From: Agrocybe praecox
Taxonomy: Eukaryota; Basidiomycota; Agaricomycetes; Agaricales; Agrocybaceae
Direction: 5' to 3'
Length of the DNA: 64,000 bases
NCBI GenBank assembly: GCA_964017145.1
Contig: OZ024844.1
Span: 3,224,001-3,288,000, forward strand
Under the pieces are notes generated by a model, which saw only the letters and a list, made by a program, of their open reading frames with translations, made no database searches and was not told the origin of the DNA. The translations under genes were made by a program, and so were the position numbers. Shown piece after piece: positions 39,160-50,907 of the stretch; position 1 is the first letter of the stretch; each line of letters opens with the position of its first letter.

Positions 39160-39588
39160 TCAAGATGCGGCGATGAGAGACCTTAATGCCTTGTCTACAT
39201 CACCATTATTCTCGGTTAGAACCTTTTCAGCTTGAATCCTGGTGATCTCGAATTCATGGACCTGTAGGAACCATTCGACTATGAGACGGTCCGATGAAAT
39301 TATTGGAATGAATCTTACCAGCAGGTCAACGTCTTCGCGCTTCAGAGGAGGAGCGTTTGGGTCTCTAATGTTGGCCAATGAAGCAGGCGATTTAGCAGCT
39401 GGTTTCTCTAGGAATCCTCCAGGTCTCAATGCTTCCTCCATCTTGTGTTTTGAATACGCGAAGCCATCGGTATACTGGGCAAATGAGAGTCGTTGATGAG
39501 CAAAATGCGATAACTAGTATTGTGGAAAGATAGGGTTACCGACATTTACGATGACTTCTGGTTCGGGTCTTCCATTAGAACGAGACAT
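39160..39588 (-). CDS. HYPK-like NAC/UBA protein
   Basis: Small protein resembling huntingtin-interacting protein K, which associates with the N-terminal acetyltransferase NatA at the ribosome. Exons: 39588-39544, 39474-39319, 39261-39160; 100 residues. The N-terminus MSRSNGRPEPEVIVN leads into a helix (YTDGFAYSKHKMEEALR); the C-terminal UBA-like domain (LKREDVDLLVHEFEITRIQA, then EKVLTENNGDVDKALRSLIA) has the family pattern of the NAC-alpha UBA. The 57-base second intron has no stop and keeps frame, so the unspliced frame runs through it, but skipping it restores the conserved helix. Intron 1 uses an unusual GTCGGT donor, needed to keep the frame. Confidence 0.85.
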
Positions 39589-40168
39589 TACAGATGAATG
39601 TTATCTTTTGCGTATTCGATCGTGTCGTGGCAACGTTCTATCGGTTTGGGTAATCGCAGAAATTCCACCGTCTACGTCGCTGACGCTCATTGACGCCTCG
39701 AAACATTGCTGAACACACAGATTCCCACGCTCACATCCGTGGGCGCGGCTCGGCTCGTACTTTGCCTCACTCGCACTCGTACTACGAACACCATTCAAAA
39801 CTCTCATTACCAACAGTCCATGTAGCTCGGAATGTTACAAGCCGAATTAATCATTTAAAAAAACCTCAACAGTGATTATCGAAAGAACTCTTAGTCTGGG
39901 ACTCCAACCTTTATGTACCCACCGTCAACTTGTCTGCGATAGATCCTTGTATTCCAAGCAAGGGTAGTCTGGGTTCTGAGGGAAACAAGTCTTAATTATT
40001 TCAACTCCGTCTTAAATCGATCCTATGATTGGAGGTTTGACAGCCATAATTTTTTTGCGGTATGTTTTTTCTGTTTACTCCTGTAATCACGAAGTGACCG
40101 TCCACTGCAGCTCCAGAGTTTGGAACTTGACGTCTGATCTTTGCCTTCTTTTTGAACATATTCCAATC
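39589..40168. other. Intergenic region
   Basis: Upstream of the HYPK-like gene (minus) and of the decayed membrane-protein copy (plus). No gene seen. Confidence 0.5.
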
Positions 40169-41201
40169 ATGTCTCGTTTTATTTTGGACGACGACACGAC
40201 ACTGGTATAAATTATGTTGGACCATAGTTTGTCGATAAAGGCAGCTTGGATAGTTTTGGAACTACGGCCCCCCATATCTCATCACTTTACATGGGATAAA
40301 ATCACCAGGGAATTTCATATACCTTGAAAGGCATGGTCTCCCCGCTTCACTAGAATGCTTTATGGTACGCTACATATAAAGATTTACTATTTTGTGACTC
40401 CCTACTAAAGATCGTTTGATCCTAGGTATATTTCTTATATGGCTAGGTTTTTACTTTAATACTTTGGCCATGGATCCCACTACTGTGGCGCATCCTGTAG
40501 ATGGTCAAACGCCCATCTCGTTTGACCCAAAAGGGAAAACTGCCAATGCCACGGGAGTGCAGTACAGTCAGATCCTCTTCCAAACTCCTCAACCTGGGGC
40601 TAAAAACTATAAACTAGAGGTATTTTACTAAGGAAATAGCACAAAGACCCCTTTGTCTATCTATCGACTTTGATCCAAAACGGAACACCTCCATCGACGT
40701 CGAATCATAAGGCATCCATTATTGGTGGTGTCATGGGTAGCCGAGCTACGATAATACTGGTTATCACTGTTGTCGTTCTCTTCCTCAAAAGGCGACTTCG
40801 TAATGCCAATTATGAGGATGGTGCCCCTCTCTTTCCGAAAGGGAAGGAATTGTACAACCATTCGTAACCTCCACCGTCGGCACGATGCCAGTTTCACCAG
40901 AAACCCCAGCACCTCTCCATTCATTATACTACTAAATCCCACCAAGAAAAGCTGCCGATATCCAAGCTCCAGCCAATCATTATACACCTCCAGTTCAAAA
41001 ACCATTTTCCAACTTAAGCACCTCACAGCGGCAACGACTCCCGCAATACATGACTCTGAGTCTCAATCTCCCTTACCTGCTTCACCCAAGGGCAACGGTA
41101 TTGCACGAGATCAGTTAACACCTTTCAGAGAAATGGACAGTGGAGCTCGATTTCAAGAGCGTGCATTATCTACTCTGCATCCAAGCTATACTTTTGCATG
41201 A
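40169..41201 (+). pseudogene. Decayed copy of the beta-sandwich membrane protein
   Basis: Base-level similarity to the intact gene at 41518-43066 starts at the ATG (ATGTCTCG) and continues through the exon 1 region (shared words such as the GGTATAA...TATGTTGG and CATATCTCATCACTTTACATGG parts), but the frame is broken by a small deletion and stops. Nearly the whole second exon is missing: similarity jumps from about 40330 to about 40425, where the third-exon part resumes (WLGFYFNTLAMDPTTVAHPV; GVQYSQILFQTPQPGAK). A stop interrupts it after LEVFY, and further frameshifts follow. The last conserved end, MDSGARFQERALSTLHPSYT, is still readable up to a stop at 41201. The 316 bases from there to the intact gene hold only its promoter. 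Not expected to make the full protein. Confidence 0.85.
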
Positions 41202-41517
41202 CTATTCGAGAATCCTGTTACGATTCGGAAACGACGTCCCCTTTTTCCCACCGTCTTCATCATTCCGACGTGTCATTCCACAAGCGCTCGTCATCTGGCA
41301 GGTTCCGACCTCGTCAAAACTATTTTTATCAAAAGGGATGAGCTGATTTGTTATTCAATTGTGGCCGACTGCTACACTGTACGGGTATCACTGGCAAGGA
41401 CTTTGACATCAATGTCGAATCGCGGCGTTGCCTGCCCTATAGAACCGCTTGGACAGGACCTGACACGGGCAATAACTGGTTAGACATTTTAACTCTAACA
41501 AATCACCATCTTTCTTA

Positions 41518-43066
41518 ATGTCTCGCTGGGTCCTCGTCGATGACACGGACTCTGGTATAAGCTACGTTGGTCCCTGGTTTGCTGATAAAAGTAGTCAGGA
41601 TGCTTTAGGACATTTCGGTCCTCCATACCTCAGCACCTTACATGGCGTGAACTCCCCCGCTAGTTTTTCTTATACATTCCGAGGTAAGTTCTGAGTTGCT
41701 TCAACACACCCGGTAGTAAGTATACGCCAACTAAAGTGTTCTGCTGCAGGCTCTCGGGTTCTGATTACTAGCACAGTCCAATTCCCCACTGTTGGCAATG
41801 TCACTAATCCGTCTTTCCAATGCATCGTTGATGGTGAAATCCTTGATTCGCTTATATACACAGATGCGGAGAACAGGCTTCGCCTATGTGAAAAAGACGG
41901 ACTGGACGATGATTTACACACCATCACTGTTAGGGTGGATATTTCTGACGCCCACACATTTTGGTTGGACTATATTCAATACTTGCCTTTCCCCGACACA
42001 CCTCTAGACACGGCTGCAATTTCTGTTGATACGACAGACGCTCAAATACTGCTCGGAGGCTGGACTAACAAGTATCCGGGATACATAACGCAACGCACGG
42101 ATTCCACCTTTTCTTTCCAATTCTATGGTACGCGACGCACTCTTGCCAAATACATACATACTGACGATGCTTTACATGATGCCAGGTATATCCCTGACGT
42201 GGTTGGGATTTTACGATAACAGCTTGCCTATGGACCTTGCTACTGCGACATATTCCATAGATGGCCAGACACCTGTTCCTTTCAACCTAGATGGGACATT
42301 GGCAAAAACCACGGGAGTCCAGTACAATCAGGTTTTCTTTGATACACCTAAACTCGAAGCGAAGACACACATTCTCAAGGTTTCGTACCAAGGCGATACC
42401 TCAAAAACACCCTTGTCTCTCTACATACTTCAAGTCCAGAACGGTACAAGTTCTTTGACAGGATCTGGCATCACAACGGCACCATCGGGCGTTAATAGCA
42501 GCACCATATCCCTACCGACTGCCCCCACAGGATCCTCTCCTAATACACACACCGCGTCAAAAAGTACTACCCCGGCCATTATCGGTGGAGTACTCGGTGG
42601 CGTAAGCTTGTTATTAATCCTCTGCATATCTGGCATTATCTTTCTACGAAGACGCTATAAAAGCGACAGTCAGCAGGCCAATTCTCAAGCTCAGCTTCCC
42701 CTAATGGAAGAAATCATACAGCCGTTCACTTCGCCGAATCCTCCCCCTAACTATGCTTCCCCTCCAGTCCCTTCGGCGGCACCTCTCCGTCTGGCACCTC
42801 TCCGTCCTTTGTATTATATCCCGCCTACAAAAGATGTGAACATCCACAAAGGCTATTCAAATCCAAACCTGTTGAGCTCCTTGGTAGAATTGCCAACTGC
42901 AGCCTCCAAGCATGCTCTACAGAGCCCTCAGTCCACCTCAACTCTATCATACACTAGCGGTAATAACTCAGCGCCATCAAGCGCGCCGCTTAGAGACGTA
43001 GACAGTGGAGCGCGATTTCAAGGCGGAGAGCTCCCAATTTTTCCACCAGGATATACTGCAGCGTAG
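41518..43066 (+). CDS. Single-pass membrane protein with extracellular beta-sandwich domains
   Basis: Three exons (41518-41683, 41750-42127, 42186-43066), 474 residues. The N-terminal part MSRWVLVDDTDSGISYVGPW with HFGPPYLSTLHG and FSYTFRG is one beta-sandwich; the second begins ISVDTTDAQILLGGW and continues to FSFQFYG and ISLTWLGFYDN, with YSIDGQTPVPF and HILKVSYQG. This two-domain type is common and numerous in Agaricomycetes and of unknown role; sugar or wall binding is often guessed from the fold. A Ser/Thr-rich stalk leads to one transmembrane segment (IIGGVLGGVSLLLILCISGI, about residues 337-360) followed by RRRY and a disordered cytosolic tail ending ARFQGGELPIFPPGYTAA. No cleavable signal peptide is obvious at the annotated start, so an upstream leader exon might be missing or topology may rely on the single segment. 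Two broken copies flank it. Confidence 0.88.
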
Positions 43067-43446
43067 CTACAATTCATACACAATGGGGATAGCGGACGCA
43101 CACACCACCGATCCACACGTCAACAGGGTGCTATGTCCGATGGTTACCCATTACCAGTTAGCTCAGCATTGTCGACACGGCCACCCATGGCTGGCCTCCG
43201 TAAGTGTATACAGTTGGAAAAGTAACACCCAAATATAGCTGCCTAAAGAGAACACGTCTCGATACCAGAGCAGAATAGTCGGCTACCTTTGATGATTGAG
43301 TGTTTCCTTATAAAGAGTTATATTGCTATCGAATTAGAGATATGATTGCAAAGTTTCCTATTGTGACATAGCGGGAGATGGATAATGTCATGAGAAATGA
43401 AATGATATATATAGACACAAGAGAATATGGATTGTGCCATATTGTT

Positions 43447-43710
43447 TTAAATTAAGCGCCCAGAAGAGTCAGACGCGGGCACAGGCTGAACGGGGACGGT
43501 TGGTTGATAACTTAAACCTGGCTTTCTTCCTCTGAGTTCCAGAACCCACAATGTAGATCCATATTTACGCAGAGCCAAACCACGTACAACAACCCTCATC
43601 TCGTTGGCCGGAGAGTGAATAACTATGGGACGACTACGTGCTGGAACTATAAAGAAACTCAAGCTTTGTCCACGCAATCCTTGAGGTATCCATGTTTTCC
43701 GAGATAATTC
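43447..43710 (-). CDS. Orphan C-terminal exon, unknown protein
   Basis: Minus-strand frame of 88 codons after a plausible ACATAG acceptor, ending in TAA at 43447. It reads like real protein (KTWIPQGLRGQSLSFFIVPA, then VVVRGLALRKYGSTLWVLEL) and ends in a Pro/Val-rich tail. No start or upstream exon could be assigned; the region upstream (43.7-44.1 kb) contains stops in all useful frames. Could be a leftover of a lost gene. The 380 bases from 43067 to 43446 hold nothing recognised. Confidence 0.3.
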   Translation of the reverse strand, partial: ELSRKTWIPQGLRGQSLSFFIVPARSRPIVIHSPANEMRVVVRGLALRKYGSTLWVLELRGRKPGLSYQPTVPVQPVPASDSSGRLI

Positions 43711-44389
43711 CTATGTAGGGGCGTCAATCCCGTTGCAAGTGTGCCTTCACTCGAAGTGTAAGAACCTTGTGGCATCTAATCGTGTTTCCACTTAATTGAT
43801 ACTATGACCATAATTACCGCAACCGCCAGTGTACACACCCCGCTGACTCTCGAACCTTTTGAAACTGTTGCTACTCTCTGTAGTCGAAGTTTACACAACG
43901 GACTCTGTGCCAATCTGAAAGATGCAAAAAAAGGGACTAGTTCCGACTCCAACCGGACACTGTTTGTTCGCGCTCGCCAGTTTTAAGTGCTGGAACTGTA
44001 ACATTATGATCTCTTTTCTTATATTTCAGATCTATTTACTTCGGATTCGTTTCGAATCCCACCCATCATAACACCTTCTTGATATATACTCCGTTTTCAC
44101 TGTGACATGCCTGGACGCTTTAGCAGTAGCCGAGTATCCTCACGGTGACACAGTCAAGTATTCGATATCCAAATTTCGGAGGCACAGCGGTTCGAACCAG
44201 CAGGCTCGCGTGAGTTGATCAATTCCACACCTGCGATGTATCTAAGTACCATCCGTTGTAAACTATAGTGTTTCCTTAAACGTATCACATCTTTTCATTC
44301 CAATCTGCTGCAGCCTGCTCTGGGCCTTTCCTTTTGACTGGAGATTACGTTTAGTGGCCTAATTATTACACCAGTCACCTAGTTCTCTG

Positions 44390-44530
44390 GTGCCCTAAGG
44401 ACCTCCGGAGTACAGTATAATCGGACCTACAAATCGTGCTTTCTTTGAGTTTCTTTGAGACTCCTGGACGAAGCGAAAACGCACTTGAGGTTTCGTACCA
44501 AGGCAACATTACAAACTATCTTTCTACAGA
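44390..44530 (+). pseudogene. Remnant of a third beta-sandwich membrane protein copy
   Basis: Short stretch matching the part of the intact gene around 42310-42410: the pieces GVQYN, FFETPGRSENALEVSYQGN and the identical bases GGTTTCGTACCAAGGC align with GVQYNQVFFDTP and LKVSYQGD. The frame is broken before and after. The stretch 43711-44389 just upstream holds no clear match, so most of this copy has been lost. Confidence 0.75.
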
Positions 44531-44781
44531 GTTCATGATGACACAATACATTCATCATCTGCTGGCTTGCCGTGAAAAAAAGTACTTCGGGGTGTTCTTG
44601 ATTTCTAAGAGATTCACATCACATTTTTCTCGATTCTTCTAGTAGTGCTGCATATAGGAAGAAAGCTAGCGAGTCATTGTTGAACATTGAAGCTGAGGCA
44701 GTGACGGTTGCGGAGTAAGCATGACTCAGCAAAATGGTACCCTTTTTGGTGGGGAACGCATCCTAAACCTGAACATCGACC

Positions 44782-47700
44782 ATGGATTCTTTCGACAATT
44801 TTCAGTATGACTCTGCGTCGTCTTACGGCGGGTTGGGTGTTGTCGATGACAATTCCTCAGTCTACACTGCAAACACCCAAGATAATTTGTCTTCAGTGGA
44901 TCTTTCAAGTCTCGCTCTCTCTGAGTACAATGGCGATTCCTCCTCTTCCGTAGGCAATGGACACGCTCATGTCCATCACCATCAGCAACCTCAAGCTCGG
45001 CATAGTGCTGACGAAGACTTTGATGCCGTATTGGACGATCTGAAGGACGAAAATGCTTTGGATTTACCCCCACATGCGTGCAGGTGAGTGCATTGCCATT
45101 TTTTCTGTTCACGTTTATTGACGGAACTCCAGTTACTGTGGCATTCATTCACCAGCATCGGTAGTAAAGTGTTTGATTTGCTCAAAGTGGTTCTGCAACT
45201 CGAGAGGGAACACATCTGCTTCTCACATCGTGAACCATCTGGTGCGCGCTAAACACAAGGAAGTGATCCTTCACGCGGAAAGTCCACTTGGGGAAACCAC
45301 TCCTGAATGCTATAACTGTGGCAGTAAAAACGTTTTTATGCTTGGGTTCATCCCAGCGAAAAGTGACACCGTTGTTGTTCTCCTTTGTCGTCAACCATGT
45401 GCAGCGATCTCGAAGGACATTTCATGGAACGCTTCTCTCTGGGCTCCTCTCATCGACGACAGATCTTTTTTATCATGGCTCGTCAAGCCTCCAAGTGAAA
45501 CCGAGCAATTGCGATCTCGTCAAATTTCCTTCGCCCAGATCAATCGCCTCGAAGACCTCTGGCGGGAGGATGCAAATGCAACTCTTGAAGATTTACAAAA
45601 ACCCGGGGTAGATGACGAACCACAACCCATTCTTTTGCGTTACGAGGATGCATATCAGTACCAGAATATCTTTGGCCCACTCGTCAAAATCGAAGCCGAT
45701 TACGATAAGAGGCTGAAGGAGAGTCAGACACAAACGGACATCACAGTGCGCTGGGACTTGGGTCTCAATCAAAAGCGTGTCGCATGGTTCTGCCTCCCAA
45801 AGTTGGAAAGTGGAGAGGTCAGGTTGGCTGTAGGAGATGAGCTGAGATTGAGGTATCAAGGCGAATTGCACAAGGCTTGGGAAGGGGTCGGGCATGTCAT
45901 CAAGATTCCCAACAACGTGTCTGACGAAATTGGACTGGAACTGAGACGCACAGACGGCGTTCCTGCCGAATGTACCCATAATTTTGCCGCTGATTTCGTT
46001 TGGAAGTCTACCAGCTTCGACAGAATGCAGCTCGCCATGAAGACATTCGCTGTAGATGAGAAAAGTGTTAGCGGGTACATCGTGAGTATTTTATGTGTTC
46101 AAACGTCAAATTCACACTGATTAGTTACTTTGCAGTATCACAAACTTCTCGGCCATGAACTCGAGCCCCAGTCACTTCGAACTCAGATGCCAAAGCGCTT
46201 CTCTGCTCCTGGCCTTCCCGAGCTCAATCATTCTCAGATGTATGCGGTTAAAAGTGTACTCCAGAAGCCTATCAGCTTGATTCAGGGACCTCCTGGAACG
46301 GGAAAGACCGTCACCTCGGCTTCCATCGTATATCACCTTGCAAAGATGAATCCGGGTCAGGTTCTTGTCTGTGCTCCTTCCAACGTCGCTGTGGACCAGT
46401 TGACGGAAAAAATTCATGCTACTGGTCTTAAAGTAGTTCGTTTGACCGCCAAGTCTCGTGAAGCACTTGATTCTAGCGTTGCATTCCTCACTCTCCATCA
46501 GCAAGTCGCGAACAGCACCACCCACGTCGAGTTGCAAAAGCTGATCATGTTGAAGAATGAGCAGGGCGAGCTGAGCAGCAATGATGAGAGGAAGTATAAA
46601 ACTCTTATCAGGCAATGCGAGAAAGAGATTCTCAGCGCTGCTGATGTTATTTGCTGTACTTGTGTTGGTGCCGGTGATCCGAGGTTGAGCAAGTCGAAGT
46701 TTAGGACTGTTCTAATTGATGAAGCTACCCAGGCGGCCGAACCAGGTAAGCTTTATTTATCTATATTGTACGAATATTTTATTAATCGACGCAACTATAG
46801 AATGTATGATCCCATTAGTTCTTGGCTGCAAACAGGTTGTTTTGGTTGGAGATCATCAGCAACTTGGCCCAGTTATCATGAACAAGAAGGCAGCCAGGGC
46901 TGGCCTCACCCAGTCTCTCTTTGAACGTTTAGTTGTTCTTGGAAATAGGCCAATTCGTCTCCAAGTACAATATCGTATGCATCCCTGTCTCTCAGAATTC
47001 CCATCCAACATGTTCTACGAAGGTACCCTTCAGAATGGTGTTACTGCTCCGGAGAGGCTTAGGAAGAACGTCGACTTCCCTTGGCCAGTCCCCGACACAC
47101 CCATGTTTTTCTACCAGAATTTGGGACAGGAAGAAATATCGAGCAGTGGTACTTCTTTCTTGAACAGGACCGAAGCCTCAAACGTTGAGAAAATCGTCAC
47201 CAAATTCTTCAAGTCTGGTGTTATGCCTAGTCAGATCGGTGTCGTCACTCCTTACGAAGGACAACGTTCTTACATTGTCAACTACATGCAGTTCAATGGC
47301 TCTTTGAAAAAGGATCTTTACAAAGAGATTGAAGTTGCCAGTGTTGATGCTTTCCAGGGACGAGAGAAGGATTACATTATCTTGAGTTGTGTGCGCAGCA
47401 ATGAGCACCAAGGCATCGGCTTCTTGAACGACCCCAGACGTTTGAATGTCGCTCTCACTCGTGCTAAGTATGGCGTTGTCATTCTGGGAAATCCTAAGGT
47501 GTTAAGCAAGGTATGTCTCTCAATCAGCCAGCTGTAGTATGCAATTACTGACAATGTCTATTTTTTCAGCATCCACTGTGGCATTATCTCCTCACCCACT
47601 ACAAGGAGAAGAACTGCCTTGTCGAGGGTCCGTTGAGCAACTTGCAGCCTAGTATGATCCAGTTTAGCAAGCCTCGTCGTACGCTTGTCAAGTCGATGGA

Positions 47701-48305
47701 ACAATTCCGTAGGCACGAGACCAACGCTCGTGATTATTTGCCGTCCGCGGCGACGGGTGTCATGTCTACAGATCGTAAGTCAGACTTTACGTTCCCGAGT
47801 AAGCATGCTTATCAACTATCATATTATAGCCCGCAATCGGTCTGGTACTCCCAGCCGCTTTGATGCAAGTTTCTATCGGACCCATGACGCTCTTGGGTAC
47901 ATCCCTTCGGACGTCCAGTCACTTAGATCCCAAGCGACGTACTCCTCTGGTTTGCCGATGTTCAATGCCCCTGGTCCCTTTGGACCCGGACCAATTCCTC
48001 GGGGTCCAAATGGAGCTAAAAGAAGCACTTACAGCTACGCATCTTCTATCGTCTCTCAAGATGCTGGACCGAGTGTCACAGACAACAGCAGTGTTGTTGG
48101 CGGAAGCGCGAATAGCGTTAACATTGCTTATTCGCAGAGTGACAGGCTCAGGCGAAGACCATCGTTTGGTTCAACATCTGTCGCGGGACAGAGTGATCTC
48201 GGCAGCTTATCGCAGTACGATTATAAGAGCCAGGACGATGCTGGTGATCTGGATGACATGAAGTCGCAATATGCTGGAACTCAAAATGGTGTTACAGTCT
48301 TTTAG
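44782..48305 (+). CDS. UPF1: UPF1 (NAM7), nonsense-mediated decay RNA helicase
   Basis: ATP-dependent 5'-3' RNA helicase at the centre of nonsense-mediated mRNA decay in the cytosol. Exons: 44782-45083, 45133-46081, 46136-46745, 46801-47510, 47570-47774, 47830-48305; 1083 residues, close to the family length. The N-terminus is acidic and His-rich; the CH zinc domain (about 100-250) shows [34 protein letters not shown] and [11 protein letters not shown], the binding face for UPF2. The RNA-binding 1B domain follows. Helicase motifs: Walker A GPPGTGKT (468-475), [11 protein letters not shown], motif II DEAT (612-615), [18 protein letters not shown], and motif [13 protein letters not shown]. The tail is Gly/Pro/Ser-rich with several SQ and TQ pairs ([18 protein letters not shown]), possible phosphorylation sites. 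All junctions fall where conserved sequence requires. Confidence 0.97.
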
Positions 48306-49704
48306 CAGCAATGCTACGGTGTGAGGAGGCGATGATTCAATCGAAATCATTCGCAGTCCCATAATCGTTGCTGCTGCTGCTATAGACGGCCTTTGATCCT
48401 CAAGACACTACGAACAATAACCACAACCTAGCTTGCGCGACGCGCCGCCCGACCGACCTGCTACGGTCTGACGACAAGGTTGATGGGACCGCCCGCATCA
48501 GCTCGCTCGTTGCTGCTGCGATATCATGCTCATATGTATACTTGAGCCCTGTGATATGCAGCACCGATAGCCAGTGAGTCGAACTTGCTGTAGCAGGTCT
48601 CTATCACACTCAACCCTCCGACACCCTGAACCACAACTATATTCCAAAAAAAACCCTCACAAAAAAACCTATGCATACTCGACAAAAGAAGAAGAAAAAA
48701 GAGGAAGACGACGACTACGAACTTATATGAACACTCTTCTCTCCTTTGACTACATTATACGCACTTGCTTAATACCGTTTTTCGTATCGCGCCTCGATTG
48801 CCATTCCTTATTACAGTTTCAGATATTTTAACGCCAATGATGCAGTGCGGAGTAGTCTGCTTTTTGCCACTTGTGATCCTTCATGCAATGTAGATATGTA
48901 TGTAGTATTGAAATATTTATACATGACCGGTGACCGATAACTACGGCAAGATTGACGTTGGGGCATGTGAGTAGATATGCTAAGATTGAGAAAAATGATC
49001 TGGGTAGTTGTGATGGTGAGTAGCTTTTTTCTCCTGTAAGTACTGAGAAACCCACGTCGTTCATGGGTGAAAGTATGTACTGGCAGCTTGTCACGAAATA
49101 ATTGAGCGGCCATCATTTTAACAATTGGGCCCATGGCCCCATTTGCTTCTTGTGTATTCCCGAATAACAAACAGTCGTGCATATCTCTCACCCCGACCAC
49201 CACCACCACCTCAGTCATCAGCTGCGACCACAGCGCGACCGACCTTGGTGGGCGACGACGAACTTCATAGGCTGGTTTCCCAAGAACGTTCTACCCTCTT
49301 TTATTTCTTTAGCCTCTTCCTACATCCCGGCCCGCCTCACTTTCCATTCCGCCGACTCGGGAGGAGAAACTGCGCCCCTGAAATCTTTCTTGTCATTTTT
49401 GACTTTCTCTCTTTCTCGCTCCATATCCTTCTCTGCAGAGTGCGCGGAGACCAATATCTAACTGGATTTATCCCACGACCGTAAGAAGGAGCGAAGGGTG
49501 CTGATCGCCGGTCAGTTACCACTAGCCGTCTGGAGGTTAATGCATAACTTACAATTCAGGGATACAGGATACCTTCTCAGTACCAACCAACTACCTACGG
49601 ATAACGGACACCTGATTTACTCGGAGGCGAACCCCAACAAACTTTCCTAAAAGCTACGGTTTTATTCATTATCGCCACTAGGGACGGATCTTGCACAACA
49701 CACG
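48306..49704. other. Intergenic region after UPF1
   Basis: 3' flank of UPF1 and promoter/5' leader of the next gene. Rich in CT tracts between 49.2 and 49.45 kb; the frames there look like chance frames of pyrimidine-rich sequence. No gene supported. Confidence 0.5.
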
Positions 49705-50907
49705 ATGACAACCGAAGTTTCCAGCGAACCGCTTCAACTAGAACCTGGGGAAGAATTATCTGGAGGTGCAATGGAGAGGCAACAGCTCTCTCTTGAGATT
49801 CCCATGGACACTCATAGTAGTCAACCTTCTGCATCCACATCGTCGGAACCATCATCTCCCAACCCTTTGACGGACTCTGATACCCTTATACCCAAGAACT
49901 CAAACTCCGAAACTCCCCCATCATCTACAAGCACGCATACAGGGTCTACTTCATCCCTACCTACCACCAGTAACACAACATTGAGCGTCAAGTTTGCGCC
50001 ACTGCCTCATATTGCACCCCGAAAACGTCGTTCGACAGCCCCTTTGGGAATGGCTGCTCGGGGCCAACTCATGCGTAGGCGTAGGGGACATTACGCCGAT
50101 CAGCAGCAGCTGGAGAAAGAGAAGGCTGCAGCCGCGGCTAATGGTATGTGGACGCCGGAGGAGCTCGAGGAGCAGAGGTTGAAACAAGAGGAGATGGCAG
50201 CTAGGTATGCACATTACCAGGCGTCAGCTGCTGCTCGTGCAGCAAGAGAGGAGGAGGCTCGGTTGGAAGAGGAAGAAGAAGAGGCGATGGAGATTGCTAG
50301 AAGAAATCGTGACATGGAAAAACTGAGGAGAATTAGAGGCCCCGACGATGCCGAGGATAGGCTCCTAGCTCTTAGGAAAACAGTGAAAGGCCTGTGGAAG
50401 AAAGTATCACATAAAGATGGGGATCTATTGCGGGATAAGAACAAGGACAGGACTACCAAGGAGGAACCCAATGCAATCAGACCTAGACGCATCTCCGACA
50501 TCGCACGGCCCGTATCAGCATCAGCCCCTTCTTCACCAGCGGTGACTATGCCGCCATTTGTCCTTCCTCCAGTACCACCACTCCCATCTACTTCCATCAT
50601 ACCGAGCAGCCCCATTGACTCCTCGAGCAACGGGCATGAGGAGGGTGGTGGAGTGTGGGAAGAGGAAATTGGTATTGGTAAAAGTTTCCCAACAAACGTG
50701 AGTCAGACGGAGACAATCGTTGAGGGTCGACCCGTCCGGCCTTCAATCGTTTCGACATGTTCCTCTCCAGTAGATCTTTCGTCGTCTCCACCTGCTAAAA
50801 AGGAAGAAAAGACGGTTTCGATTTTGAAGACTTCAAGGACTCCAAGTCCAGCGCCACCTATCGCTTCCAAAGCGTCGAGGACATCGCTGTCGAGCGGCAA
50901 GCCATGA
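49705..50907 (+). CDS. Conserved fungal protein, coiled-coil centre, unknown function
   Basis: Intronless frame of 400 residues. Ser/Thr/Pro-rich N-terminus, then a conserved-looking block SVKFAPLPHIAPRKRRSTAP with GMAARGQLMRRRR (about 93-125), which is the part most likely to be constrained. A long helix follows (about 130-215): Glu/Ala/Arg-rich with the repeats EELEEQRLKQEEMAARYA and REEEARLEEEEEEAMEIARR, probably a coiled coil, ending in LRRIRGPDDAEDRLLALRKT. The C-terminal 170 residues are disordered, Ser/Pro-rich with several SP and TP sites. No enzyme motif, signal peptide or membrane segment. A cytosolic scaffold or regulator is possible, but that is a guess. Confidence 0.75.
   Translation: MTTEVSSEPLQLEPGEELSGGAMERQQLSLEIPMDTHSSQPSASTSSEPSSPNPLTDSDTLIPKNSNSETPPSSTSTHTGSTSSLPTTSNTTLSVKFAPLPHIAPRKRRSTAPLGMAARGQLMRRRRGHYADQQQLEKEKAAAAANGMWTPEELEEQRLKQEEMAARYAHYQASAAARAAREEEARLEEEEEEAMEIARRNRDMEKLRRIRGPDDAEDRLLALRKTVKGLWKKVSHKDGDLLRDKNKDRTTKEEPNAIRPRRISDIARPVSASAPSSPAVTMPPFVLPPVPPLPSTSIIPSSPIDSSSNGHEEGGGVWEEEIGIGKSFPTNVSQTETIVEGRPVRPSIVSTCSSPVDLSSSPPAKKEEKTVSILKTSRTPSPAPPIASKASRTSLSSGKP

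Noticed and set aside
49125..49484. Overlapping frames before the coiled-coil protein
   Set aside because: Pro/Ser/His-rich chance frames in a CT-rich 5' leader.
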